A DNA stretch of 9,864 bases from Gaiellasilicea sp039914895 (GCA_039914895.1 JBDSOJ010000104.1:1-9864); one strand, 5' to 3'; counted from the stretch's first letter, positions 1-5,705 are shown. Notes: generated by a model from the sequence alone, not told the origin. Numbers and translations: made by a program.

Positions 1-1
1 C

Positions 2-307
2 AGTCACACGCCGGCCGGCCAGGACAACGACGGCGAGTGCACGCTCGGCGACGCGCTCCCCGGCCCGTCGACGAACGACCCGTCGGTCTGCGTGATCTCG
101 ACCGAGGAGCTGCAGAGCCTCGTCTTCGCGCTCGGCACCGGCCTGTCGTCACTGGAGGCCGACGCGCTGCGCTGCTACCTCGAAGGGCTCTCGTACGAAG
201 AGATGGCCGAGGATCTGGGCTGCGACTGCAAGACGATCGACAACGCGCTCCAGCGGGTCAAGCGCAAGATCCTGGCCCACCAGAAGACGCGCGAGGTGTT
301 GCAGTAG
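2..307 (+). CDS. sigH: SigH (Spo0H)-type RNA polymerase sigma factor, C-terminal part
   Basis: Partial gene, open at the left edge; about 101 codons are visible up to a TAG at 305-307. The visible part holds sigma region 4: a helix beginning LSSLEADALRCYLEGLSYEE, then the recognition segment CKTIDNALQRVKRKIL. The K-x-IDNALQRVKRK signature is the hallmark of the Spo0H/SigH branch of sigma-70 factors (established knowledge), where this region contacts the -35 element. The preceding DPSVCVISTEEL resembles the SigH linker. No internal break. In many bacteria sigH lies near rpmG, secE, nusG and tRNA genes, which fits the tRNA-Thr on the same strand downstream, but here an endonuclease gene lies between them on the opposite strand. 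The last 50 nt overlap that gene tail to tail. Class call is good; the exact orthologue and regulon cannot be judged from this fragment. Confidence 0.82.
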   Translation, partial: SHTPAGQDNDGECTLGDALPGPSTNDPSVCVISTEELQSLVFALGTGLSSLEADALRCYLEGLSYEEMAEDLGCDCKTIDNALQRVKRKILAHQKTREVLQ

Positions 308-728
308 AGCCGAAGTTCGCGATCTCGTAACGCGCTGCGAGGCGGATCCGTCGCGCCTGTACGTTCCGTGCCGACGCGACCCGCAGATTGACTTGGCGGC
401 GCACGCCGGCATCTTCGATCGGCATCAGATAAATACCTCCGGTCTCGGGGCAGTACACACCGAAGAAGTCGATTTGACCAACGTAGTCGCGGCGGGAAGC
501 TTTCGGATTCGGATGATGTGCGTAGCTACTGCACGCCGCGAACCTGACTGCACCCTCCCGCAGCCGGCCGGTCTTGCACTGAACTCGCGCGAGCCGACGG
601 CCATCGCCGATGACCAAGTCGTACCGCGTGTTCTCGCCGAACGGAGCAAGCAGTCGGTAGCCCGCCTCACGCAACGCCAGCATTACGGCGAGCGTGGTTC
701 TGTCGCCGATCTCCTCCGGGTGCTCCAT
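258..728 (-). CDS. PD-(D/E)XK endonuclease, group I intron-associated type (I-Ssp6803I-like)
   Basis: 156-aa protein beginning MEHPEEIGDRTTLAVML. With that Met as residue 1, the core reads P29-F-G-E-N-T-R-Y-D37 followed by V-Q50-C-K52, the D...QxK active site of the PD-(D/E)XK fold as in I-Ssp6803I (PDDEXK_5-like family, recognised from memory). Later conserved-looking blocks are CSSYAHHPNPK, DYVGQIDFFGVYCPETGGIYLMPIED and RIRLAARYEI. The last 20 or so residues look like a non-conserved tail read into the antisense of the sigma gene. An upstream ATG at 798-800 gives 24 more residues, but that stretch carries the tRNA promoter and a palindrome, and homologues as I recall start near NP/HP-x-x-IGDR, so 728 is chosen. 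GC is about 64% (hand count, 361-720) against about 73% in the kinase and PucR genes, consistent with transfer. Members can be intron-borne or free-standing; no intron is seen in the adjacent tRNA. Substrate unknown. Confidence 0.8.
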   Translation of the reverse strand: MEHPEEIGDRTTLAVMLALREAGYRLLAPFGENTRYDLVIGDGRRLARVQCKTGRLREGAVRFAACSSYAHHPNPKASRRDYVGQIDFFGVYCPETGGIYLMPIEDAGVRRQVNLRVASARNVQARRIRLAARYEIANFGSTATPRASSGGPGSCA

Positions 729-762
729 TCTCCGAGCGTGCCTGAGCCATCGGCTAGGCCCA

Positions 763-777
763 TGTCCGAATCGGACA
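763..777. promoter_or_regulatory. Perfect 15-nt palindrome between endonuclease gene and tRNA-Thr
   Basis: TGTCCGA-A-TCGGACA: two 7-nt arms around one base. With one bulged A at 778, pairing extends outward to CCCA...TGGG (759-782). It lies 34 nt upstream of the chosen endonuclease start and overlaps the predicted -35 box of the tRNA promoter, so a bound protein could affect both divergent genes. There is no T-run, so it is not a typical terminator. Operator function is inferred. Confidence 0.45.
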
Positions 778-800
778 ATGGGTTGCGTCTCGCCTACCAT
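772..800 (+). promoter_or_regulatory. Predicted sigma-70 promoter of tRNA-Thr
   Basis: CGGACA at 772-777 (four of six match TTGACA) and TACCAT at 795-800 (TAnnnT) are separated by exactly 17 nt. Transcription would begin near 806-808, 7-9 nt before the mature tRNA 5' end. This is a good fit for a short-leader tRNA promoter, found by eye. Confidence 0.5.
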
Positions 801-814
801 TCCTCCGTTGCCAC

Positions 815-890
815 GCCGGAGTAGCTCAGCTGGTAGAGCATTCGCCTTGTAAGCGAAGGGTCGTGGGTTCGAATCCCGCCTCCGGCTCCA
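815..890 (+). tRNA. tRNA-Thr (anticodon UGU)
   Basis: 76-nt cloverleaf. Acceptor stem GCCGGAG (815-821) pairs with CTCCGGC (880-886), discriminator T887, and CCA is encoded at 888-890. The D arm contains GCTCAGCTGGTAGAGC. Anticodon stem TTCGC/GCGAA (841-845/853-857) encloses loop CTTGTAA with anticodon TGT at 848-850. The T arm has GTGGG-TTCGAAT-CCCGC. All stems pair, there is no intron, and the gene looks functional. It is on the same strand as the sigma gene and is followed at once by a strong hairpin. Confidence 0.97.
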
Positions 891-899
891 GAACCAAAG

Positions 900-933
900 A
901 AGCCCCGCCCCTCCGTTGCAGAGGGCGGGGCTT
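900..933. terminator. Rho-independent terminator, shared by convergent tRNA-Thr and MMPL gene
   Basis: AAGCCCCGCCC-C-TC (900-913) pairs with GAGGGCGGGGCTT (921-933) with one bulged C and a 7-nt loop (914-920). It ends 14 nt before the MMPL stop codon and begins 9 nt after the tRNA. Read on the - strand the stem is followed by TCTTTGGTTCTGG, moderately T-rich; on the + strand by CGGTCTTG. It probably serves both directions, better for the MMPL side. Confidence 0.8.
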
Positions 934-947
934 CGGTCTTGCTGGGC

Positions 948-3164
948 TTACGCCGGGTCGAGCACGGGCGTGGTCTTGGGAGCCGGCTTGTGCTCGAGGT
1001 GGGGCAGCCACTCGAGCCAGCGCGGGAGGTACCAGTTGAGGTCGCCGAGGAGCTTCATCGTCGCCGGCAGGAGCACCGCCCGGATCAGCGTGGCGTCGAT
1101 CAGGACTGCGGCCGCCAATCCGATGCCCATCTCTTTCATGTCGATCACCGGAAGTACGGCGAACACCGAGAACGTGCCGACCATGACGACTGCTGCGCTG
1201 GTGACGACACCGGCGGACGACTTGATTCCGTGCGCGACAGCGTCCTCGTTCGAGAGCCCCCGGTCGTAGGCCTCGCGGATCCGGCTCAGGATGAACACGT
1301 GGTAGTCCATCGAGAGGCCGAACAGGATCACGAATAGGAACATCGGCAGCCACGGGGTGATCCCGCCGTTCGACTCGAAGTTGAGCAGGCTCTCACCCCA
1401 GCCCCACTGGAAGACCGCGACGAGGATGCCGTACGCAGCTCCGACGGAAAGCAGGTTGAGCAGGATCGCCTTGATCGCTACCACGATCGAGCGGAACGAG
1501 GCCAGCAGGATCAGGAAGGCGAAGATCAGAACGAAACCGAAGACGAGCGGTGCGGTCTTCGTCATCTTCGCTTCCCAGTCCTTGTCCAGCGCGGTCGTGC
1601 CGGTGACTGCGTACTCGACGCCGTCGAGCTGCCCGACCGTCTGCGGCAGCACCTCGTCGCGCAGGGTGGCCAGGGCCGCCTGCGACGCCGCGTCGGTGCT
1701 CGTGCCTGCGAGCGGGATCGAAACCTGCGCGACCGTGCTGTCACTGCTCGCCTCGACCTCGATCGGCCCCTTCATCTGGCCGGACGCGAGAGCTTGCCGC
1801 TTCAATTCGGAGATCGCGTTTCGCACCGGCTCGGCCTGGACGTCGCCGGCCTTGATCGCCACGACGGCGGGATCGTTGCCACCGGGGAATGCCGCTTCGA
1901 ACTTCTTCAGCGGCTCGATCTCGGCGATCGAGATGTCGTCAACGCCCGTCGTGGCCGTGTTGAGGGAGAACGCGGGCACCGTCAGCGCGACGAGGACGGC
2001 GCCGGCGGCGACGGCCGACACGAGCGGGCGCCGCAGCACTGCGCTGAGGATCGCTCCCCAGACGCGGCTCTCGCCGTCCTTGCGCCGGAGGCGGTGCAGG
2101 AACGGGACTCGCCCCTTCTCGACCCGGTCGCCGAGCTTCCCTAGCAGCGCTGGGAGCACGGTCAGCGAGCCGATCATGGCGATTGCGACAACCATCATCG
2201 TCCCGATCGAGAAGGACATGAACGTCTTGTCGCCGGACAGGAACATGCCTGCCATCGCGACCAGAACGGTGATGCCCGAGATGAGGACGGCGCGTCCGGA
2301 CGTGGCTGCGGCGGCCTCCAGGGCTGCGTGCTCGCTTCGTCCGGCCGCACGCTCTTCGCGCTCGCGCCGGAGGTAGAAGAGCGAGTAGTCGATCCCGACT
2401 GCGAGTCCAATCAGCAGGATCACCTCGCCGATCTGCTCGTCGACGGCGATCAGCTGGCTGGGCAGAGCGATGAGGCCCGTGGTCGCCATGACCGCGGTGA
2501 GGGCGAGCAGGACCGGAATGAGCGCGGCTACCGCGGAGCCGAACACGAGCAGCAGGATCACAAGCGTGAGCGGGATCGCGATCATCCCGGCGGTCTTCAG
2601 CATGCTCGCAAACGCTGCATCGGTCGCCTTCGTCGTGGTGACGCTGCCGAGTTGGTTGATCTGGAAGTCGGGATGCTTGGCAGCGGTCTTGTTCACCGCG
2701 GCCTCGATCTTGTCGATGTAGCGGGAGGCCTCCTCGTACGTGCCGACGGGCTGGTACTGGACCATTGCCGAGCGGCGGTCGTCGGAGATCAGGTCAGCGT
2801 GGCCCGCCTCGAGAGGCGTGTCGACCTTGCGGGCTTCCGTGAAGCCGTTGACGGTCTTCGCGACGTCCGCGATGGCCGCCTGGAAGGCAGGATCGGTCGC
2901 CGTCAGGGTCTTGGACTGGATCAGGACGATCTCGCCCTGTTCGTCGGCGGACTGCGGAAAGCCGGCCTCGATGATCTTGGTTGCCTTGGCGGCCTCGCCG
3001 ACGGCGAGGTCGTTGGACTCCAGGTACTTGGTGCCGATCTGACCGCCGATGACGACGGACGCGATCACGAACGCGAGCCAGCCGAAGACCGCGGTCTTCC
3101 AATGGTTCGCACTCCAGCGGCCCATCCGGGCTGCGAAGTTGTTGCTGTGCTTGAGCGGTGACAT
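948..3164 (-). CDS. MMPL-family RND transporter (envelope lipid or drug export)
   Basis: 738-aa inner-membrane protein with the two-fold RND layout. TM1 is at about residues 24-42, then an extracytoplasmic domain (45-190), a TM block (193-343) and a cytoplasmic linker. TM7 is at about 380-400, then a second external domain (400-535) and a TM block (538-705). The two proton-relay Asp-Tyr pairs typical of MmpL proteins are present: D259-Y260 in GLAVGIDYSLFYL and D620-Y621 in FGLSMDYHVFIL. Length fits the short (YdfJ-like) MMPL class. ATG 3164 was chosen because AAAGGA (3173-3178) sits 8 nt upstream and MSPLKHSNNFAARMG is a typical N-terminus; a longer reading to 3377 would overlap the PAP2 gene. 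The PAP2 stop lies 37 nt upstream, so the two are probably co-transcribed. GC is about 65% in sampled lines, lower than PAP2 (about 73%). The substrate cannot be told; the PAP2 neighbour suggests a lipid (inference). Confidence 0.93.
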   Translation of the reverse strand: MSPLKHSNNFAARMGRWSANHWKTAVFGWLAFVIASVVIGGQIGTKYLESNDLAVGEAAKATKIIEAGFPQSADEQGEIVLIQSKTLTATDPAFQAAIADVAKTVNGFTEARKVDTPLEAGHADLISDDRRSAMVQYQPVGTYEEASRYIDKIEAAVNKTAAKHPDFQINQLGSVTTTKATDAAFASMLKTAGMIAIPLTLVILLLVFGSAVAALIPVLLALTAVMATTGLIALPSQLIAVDEQIGEVILLIGLAVGIDYSLFYLRREREERAAGRSEHAALEAAAATSGRAVLISGITVLVAMAGMFLSGDKTFMSFSIGTMMVVAIAMIGSLTVLPALLGKLGDRVEKGRVPFLHRLRRKDGESRVWGAILSAVLRRPLVSAVAAGAVLVALTVPAFSLNTATTGVDDISIAEIEPLKKFEAAFPGGNDPAVVAIKAGDVQAEPVRNAISELKRQALASGQMKGPIEVEASSDSTVAQVSIPLAGTSTDAASQAALATLRDEVLPQTVGQLDGVEYAVTGTTALDKDWEAKMTKTAPLVFGFVLIFAFLILLASFRSIVVAIKAILLNLLSVGAAYGILVAVFQWGWGESLLNFESNGGITPWLPMFLFVILFGLSMDYHVFILSRIREAYDRGLSNEDAVAHGIKSSAGVVTSAAVVMVGTFSVFAVLPVIDMKEMGIGLAAAVLIDATLIRAVLLPATMKLLGDLNWYLPRWLEWLPHLEHKPAPKTTPVLDPA

Positions 3165-3201
3165 CAGAGGGTTCCTTTCCGTGCTTGCGGGGTGGGTGAG
3201 C

Positions 3202-3993
3202 TCAGGCTGCCTTGGCGCGCGACGTCGCGGAATGCGGCGTCCAGGTGTCACGCGGTGCGGGCAGCCGCACCGGCTGCGTCGCAGGAGCGCGCAACCGGGA
3301 GGCCACGAGCCAGCCGGCGGCGACGACGAGGGCACCGGCAACGGCGTCGAAGAGGAAGTGGTTGCCGGTCGCGACAATGATGAGGAGCATCAGCGCCGGG
3401 TAGGCGGCACCCGCCAGCCGCATCGAGCCGCTCGAGGCGAGTTGCGCGAGCGCGACGCCGACGATCAGCGAGTAGCCGAAGTGGAGGCTGGGGACGGCCG
3501 CGATCGGGTTGTAGAGGCTGCCGAGGAGGTCGGAGCTGAGATTCAGACCTGTGTGCGTGCTGACGGTGTCCGCGAAGCCGAGGTTTGCGAGCCGCGGCGG
3601 GGCGGCGGGATAGAGCACGTAGCCGGCGAGCGCGAGACCCGTGCTGACGATCAGGGTCGTGCGCAGGAACGGAAACGCATGCGGGCGGCGGCGGTGCACC
3701 CAGATGAGCGTGCTCGCCGTGCCCGCGAAATGGAGCGCGACGTAGAGGAAACCGAGGAGCGCGGGCACACCCGGGAGGAGGCCTGCGAGATCCTGGAGGT
3801 CCTGCTCGACGAAGAGGTTGAGGCGGCGCTCCAGCGCGACGATGTCGGCGGTGTGCGCGCGGGCGGCCGCCCAGTCCTCGCTGCCGAACCCGCGCACGAG
3901 CTCGTACGCGCCATACAGGACGGCGAGCGCTGCAAGCTCGACACGACCGGGGTAGGGCCGGTCTGCAAGGCGACGGATGCGGTCGAAGGACAT
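3202..3993 (-). CDS. PAP2-superfamily membrane phosphatase/phosphotransferase (Aur1/inositolphosphotransferase-like)
   Basis: 263-aa polytopic membrane protein. Motifs, with Met of MSFDRIRR as residue 1: YPAAPPR at 128-134, P168-S-L-H171 (PAP2 motif C2) and G210-N-H212-F-L-F-D216 (motif C3, His plus Asp). The YPxAPPR block and PSLHFGYS are typical of the PAP2 subfamily that includes Aur1-like phospholipid head-group transferases, rather than classic PAP2 enzymes with KxxxxxxRP (established knowledge). Hydrophobic segments lie near 18-34, 76-98, 110-128, 174-186, 194-208 and 214-232. The active site would face the outside. A start at GTG 4098 would add a 35-residue non-homologous leader, while ATG 3993 has purine-rich GAGGGTGGAG before it. 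It is followed 37 nt later by the MMPL gene, suggesting lipid remodelling coupled to export (inference). The substrate is unknown. Confidence 0.87.
   Translation of the reverse strand: MSFDRIRRLADRPYPGRVELAALAVLYGAYELVRGFGSEDWAAARAHTADIVALERRLNLFVEQDLQDLAGLLPGVPALLGFLYVALHFAGTASTLIWVHRRRPHAFPFLRTTLIVSTGLALAGYVLYPAAPPRLANLGFADTVSTHTGLNLSSDLLGSLYNPIAAVPSLHFGYSLIVGVALAQLASSGSMRLAGAAYPALMLLIIVATGNHFLFDAVAGALVVAAGWLVASRLRAPATQPVRLPAPRDTWTPHSATSRAKAA
3233..3260. repeat. Copy B of the 28-nt TGCGGC/GGTGCGG motif (upstream of MMPL)
   Basis: Reads TGCGGC, then GGTGTC in the middle and GGTGCGG at the end. It matches copies at 4029-4056 and 5678-5705 without gaps at TGCGGC, GTC and GGTGCGG. It lies inside the last codons of the PAP2 gene, 68 nt before the MMPL start. 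This is the weakest copy: it lacks the inner CCGC/GCGG symmetry and could be coincidental coding sequence. Confidence 0.3.
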
Positions 3994-4028
3994 GGCTCCA
4001 CCCTCGCAAGCCGAAAACGCCCAAACGA

Positions 4029-4056
4029 TGCGGCCACCCAGCGTCCGCGGGTGCGG
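4029..4056. repeat. Copy C of the 28-nt TGCGGC/GGTGCGG motif (upstream of PAP2-MMPL)
   Basis: Non-coding, 35 nt upstream of the PAP2 start within the 189-nt gap 3994-4182. It shares TGCGGC, CGTCCGC and GGTGCGG with the 5678-5705 copy. The right half, CCGC-GGGT-GCGG (4045-4056), is an inverted repeat. It could be an operator or upstream promoter element for the PAP2-MMPL operon. I found no convincing -35/-10 pair or terminator elsewhere in this gap. Confidence 0.4.
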
Positions 4057-4080
4057 CAATCCGTACTGTCGCGAGCGTGT

Positions 4081-4102
4081 GTGGTTGCCGGTTGCCACGA
4101 TG
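4081..4102 (-). other. 22-nt duplicate of the PAP2 active-site coding segment
   Basis: On the - strand this reads as codons for IVATGNH, the same seven residues that carry motif C3 in the PAP2 gene (3358-3379). The two 22-nt stretches match at 19 positions, and all three differences are synonymous third-codon changes. Flanking residues do not match and no Asp follows at the +4 position. It may be a remnant of a second PAP2 gene or a chance match. It contains a tandem GGTTGCC-GGTTGCC at 4083-4096. Confidence 0.3.
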
Positions 4103-4182
4103 CCGCAAGGATCGATGTCGCGCGGCCGCGGGGATATCCGGCATCACCCTGAGCCGACCCTGGTTCTTCCCTGTAGAGCCGG

Positions 4183-5379
4183 TCAGCCGCGGAGCAGCAG
4201 GAGTACCGCGAGCACGCGCCGATGGTCCTCGGCCGCAGCGGGGAGCCGCAGCTTCACGAAGATGCTCGTGACGTGCTTCTCGACGGCGCGCAAAGTCACG
4301 AAGAGGCTTTGGGCGATCGCCTGGTTCGAGCGGCCCTCGGCCATCAGCTCGAGCACCTGCCGCTCGCGCGGCGAGAGTGCGTCGAGCGGGTCGTCGCGGC
4401 GGTGCCGCCCGACGAGCTCGCTGACAACTGCCGGATCGAGCGCGGAGCCGCCCTCGGCGACTCGCCGGACAGCCGCTGCGAACTCCTCTACATCGGCCAC
4501 GCGATCCTTGAGCAGGTAGCCGACGCCCTCCGCGCTCTCCGAGAGGAGCTCCATCGCGTAGCCGGGCTCGACGTACTGGGAGAGGACGAGCACGCCGGTG
4601 GGCTCGTGGCGCTCGCGGATCTCCTTTGCGGCGCGCAAACCCTCGTCGGTCTGGGTCGGCGGCATCCTGATGTCGACCACGGCCACGTCCGGCTTGTACA
4701 TCGCGACGTGGCGCAGCAAGTCTTCGGCGTTCCCCGACTGGGCGACGACGTCGAAGCCCGCCTCCTGGAGCAGTCGCGCGATGCCCTCGCGCAGCAGCAC
4801 GGAATCCTCGGCGAGCACCACGCGTACGGGGGTGGCCCCCGGCCGGGCGCGCAGGGGCGGAAAGTCGCCGGCTAAACCCGGTTCCTGGAGCTGGAAGATG
4901 CGCTCCGGGTCGGGCAGGTCGGGCAGCAACCAGAGGCCGAGGTCGCGCAACTCGCGCGCGGGCGTGAGAGCGGCTGCGGCGGCTTCGGACGCGACGATCT
5001 GCCCCCCGTGGCCGGTGGACGCGATCCGGTAGGCGCGATGGACGTCGACGCCCACGTAGCCGTCGTCGCCGAGCGCTGCCGTGCCGGTGTGCAGGCCGAT
5101 CCGCGTGCGTACGGGCGCGGGCCAGTTGTGGCCGCCGAGCAAGGCCTGGGCGTCGGTAGCCGCCACAGCCGCCGCCTCGGGCGACGTGAAGACGGCAAAG
5201 AGCTCGTCGCCGCGCGAGTCGACCTCGTGACCCGCGGCCCCGGTGACGGCCTCCCGCAAGAGGCGGCGAATGTCTGCGAGCACGGGCTGCCACTCGTCGC
5301 CGAGGTCGCGTGCCAGCCGCGTCGAGCCTTCGACATCCGCGAACAGGAAGGTGACGGTTCCGGTCGGGAACGTGCTCAT
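4183..5379 (-). CDS. Class III nucleotidyl cyclase domain fused to a NarL/LuxR-type response regulator
   Basis: 398-aa protein in three parts. Residues 1-165 form a class III cyclase homology domain: GTVTFLFADVEGST with metal-ligand D15, SRGDELFAVF with D58, then GYVGVDVHRAYRIA and HGGQIVASEAA. Residues 184-300 form a receiver: acidic pair E191-D192, phospho-acceptor D236 (VVDIRMPP), S267 and K291 (LLKD), all present. Residues 335-379 form a LuxR/GerE helix-turn-helix: LSPRERQVLELMAEG, NQAIAQSLF and RAVEKHVTSIF. The base-specifying Lys of canonical cyclases is Asp54 here and the ribose-contacting Asn is His/Val (VDVHRAYR), so the nucleotide used, and activity at all, is uncertain. These variants are common in the actinobacterial FLFTDIEGST group. 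The gene starts 8 nt after the 75-aa gene stop, with no clear ribosome site, suggesting coupled translation. The histidine kinase just upstream is the obvious phosphodonor (inference). Confidence 0.92.
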   Translation of the reverse strand: MSTFPTGTVTFLFADVEGSTRLARDLGDEWQPVLADIRRLLREAVTGAAGHEVDSRGDELFAVFTSPEAAAVAATDAQALLGGHNWPAPVRTRIGLHTGTAALGDDGYVGVDVHRAYRIASTGHGGQIVASEAAAAALTPARELRDLGLWLLPDLPDPERIFQLQEPGLAGDFPPLRARPGATPVRVVLAEDSVLLREGIARLLQEAGFDVVAQSGNAEDLLRHVAMYKPDVAVVDIRMPPTQTDEGLRAAKEIRERHEPTGVLVLSQYVEPGYAMELLSESAEGVGYLLKDRVADVEEFAAAVRRVAEGGSALDPAVVSELVGRHRRDDPLDALSPRERQVLELMAEGRSNQAIAQSLFVTLRAVEKHVTSIFVKLRLPAAAEDHRRVLAVLLLLRG

Positions 5380-5387
5380 GCCGCAGT

Positions 5388-5615
5388 CTAGGCCGCCACG
5401 TTCAGCAATTCAGGATCCCGGCGGGCGGCGTACGCGAACGGGTGGTAGAAGGCATCGAGGGCGCGGGCCCGGTCGACGGCGAGCTCGAAGCTCGACTCGG
5501 TCGCGAAGTAGAGCACCTCCACCGCGACGCTGTCGTCCTCCGGTGACCACCAGAGGGTGACGTCGATGCCGTCGCCCATGCGGTGTGCGAGATCGATTCT
5601 GGGACTGGCGTACAT
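5388..5615 (-). CDS. Conserved small protein of unknown function (75 aa)
   Basis: 75 residues beginning MYASPRIDLAHRMGDGIDV. ATG 5615 is fixed by an excellent AAGGAGGG ribosome site at 5621-5628. I recognise the style (IDLAHRMGDGIDVTLWW...ALDAFYHPFAYA) from hypothetical proteins of Thermoleophilia-type genomes but know no function. It is soluble and acidic, with no signal peptide, membrane span or cysteines. WW at positions 22-23 and a C-terminal YHPFAY block are notable. It sits between the kinase (128 nt after its stop) and the cyclase-response regulator (8 nt before its start), so it is probably the first gene of that operon. It could be an accessory protein of the signalling pair (inference). 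Confidence 0.75.
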   Translation of the reverse strand: MYASPRIDLAHRMGDGIDVTLWWSPEDDSVAVEVLYFATESSFELAVDRARALDAFYHPFAYAARRDPELLNVAA

Positions 5616-5620
5616 GACGT

Positions 5621-5628
5621 CCCTCCTT
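5621..5628 (-). promoter_or_regulatory. Strong ribosome binding site of the 75-aa gene
   Basis: The - strand reads AAGGAGGG then ACGTC before ATG. It is the best Shine-Dalgarno match seen in the window and fixes the start at 5615. The hairpin at 5634-5660 begins only 5 nt upstream of it. Confidence 0.75.
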
Positions 5629-5633
5629 GGCGT

Positions 5634-5660
5634 TCGTGGGATGGCTTCACACTCCCACGA
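5634..5660 (-). promoter_or_regulatory. Leader hairpin upstream of the 75-aa gene
   Basis: TCGTGGGA (5634-5641) and TCCCACGA (5653-5660) are perfect 8-nt complements around an 11-nt loop. In the - strand transcript the stem ends 5 nt before the ribosome site. There is no U-run, so it is unlikely to be a terminator. It could be a leader structure affecting translation or mRNA stability, or a DNA operator. Confidence 0.45.
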
Positions 5661-5677
5661 CCAGTCGCGCGGGCCGA

Positions 5678-5705
5678 TGCGGCGCGCAGGCGTCCGCAGG
5701 TGCGG
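5678..5705. repeat. Copy A of the 28-nt TGCGGC/GGTGCGG motif (upstream of the 75-aa/cyclase-RR operon)
   Basis: Non-coding, in the 128-nt gap between the kinase stop and the 75-aa gene, 62 nt before that start. It shares TGCGGC, CGTCCGC and GGTGCGG with 4029-4056. The right half, CCGCA-GG-TGCGG (5694-5705), is a perfect inverted repeat. The copy precedes the gene set encoding a DNA-binding response regulator, so autoregulation is a natural hypothesis. Confidence 0.42.

Noticed and set aside
729..800. Endonuclease start at ATG 798-800 with GGAGGA beside it
   Set aside because: The purine run touches the ATG with no spacing, and the extra 24 residues lie over the palindrome and tRNA promoter.
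815..890. tRNA-Thr 3' end as an integration attachment site
   Set aside because: No second copy of the tRNA 3' segment and no integrase gene were found in the window.
948..3377. Longer N-terminus for the MMPL gene, starting at 3377
   Set aside because: The extra 71 residues are arginine/proline-rich, out-of-frame PAP2 coding sequence; a proper ribosome site precedes ATG 3164.
3994..4098. PAP2 start at GTG 4098
   Set aside because: The added 35 residues show no family similarity apart from the short ATGNH echo and would cover motif copy C; ATG 3993 fits the family better.
4099..4145. GATGCCG...CGGCATC inverted repeat upstream of PAP2
   Set aside because: Seven-base arms with a 33-nt spacer are expected by chance in DNA of this composition.
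2328..4152. Long + strand open frames opposite MMPL and PAP2
   Set aside because: Antisense shadows: composition is typical of reverse-complemented GC-rich codons and no recognisable motifs occur.
3248..5293. 681-residue open frame on the - strand across PAP2 and cyclase-RR genes
   Set aside because: Arg/Ala/Pro-rich shadow frame of high-GC DNA, with no domains, overlapping two well-supported genes in other frames.
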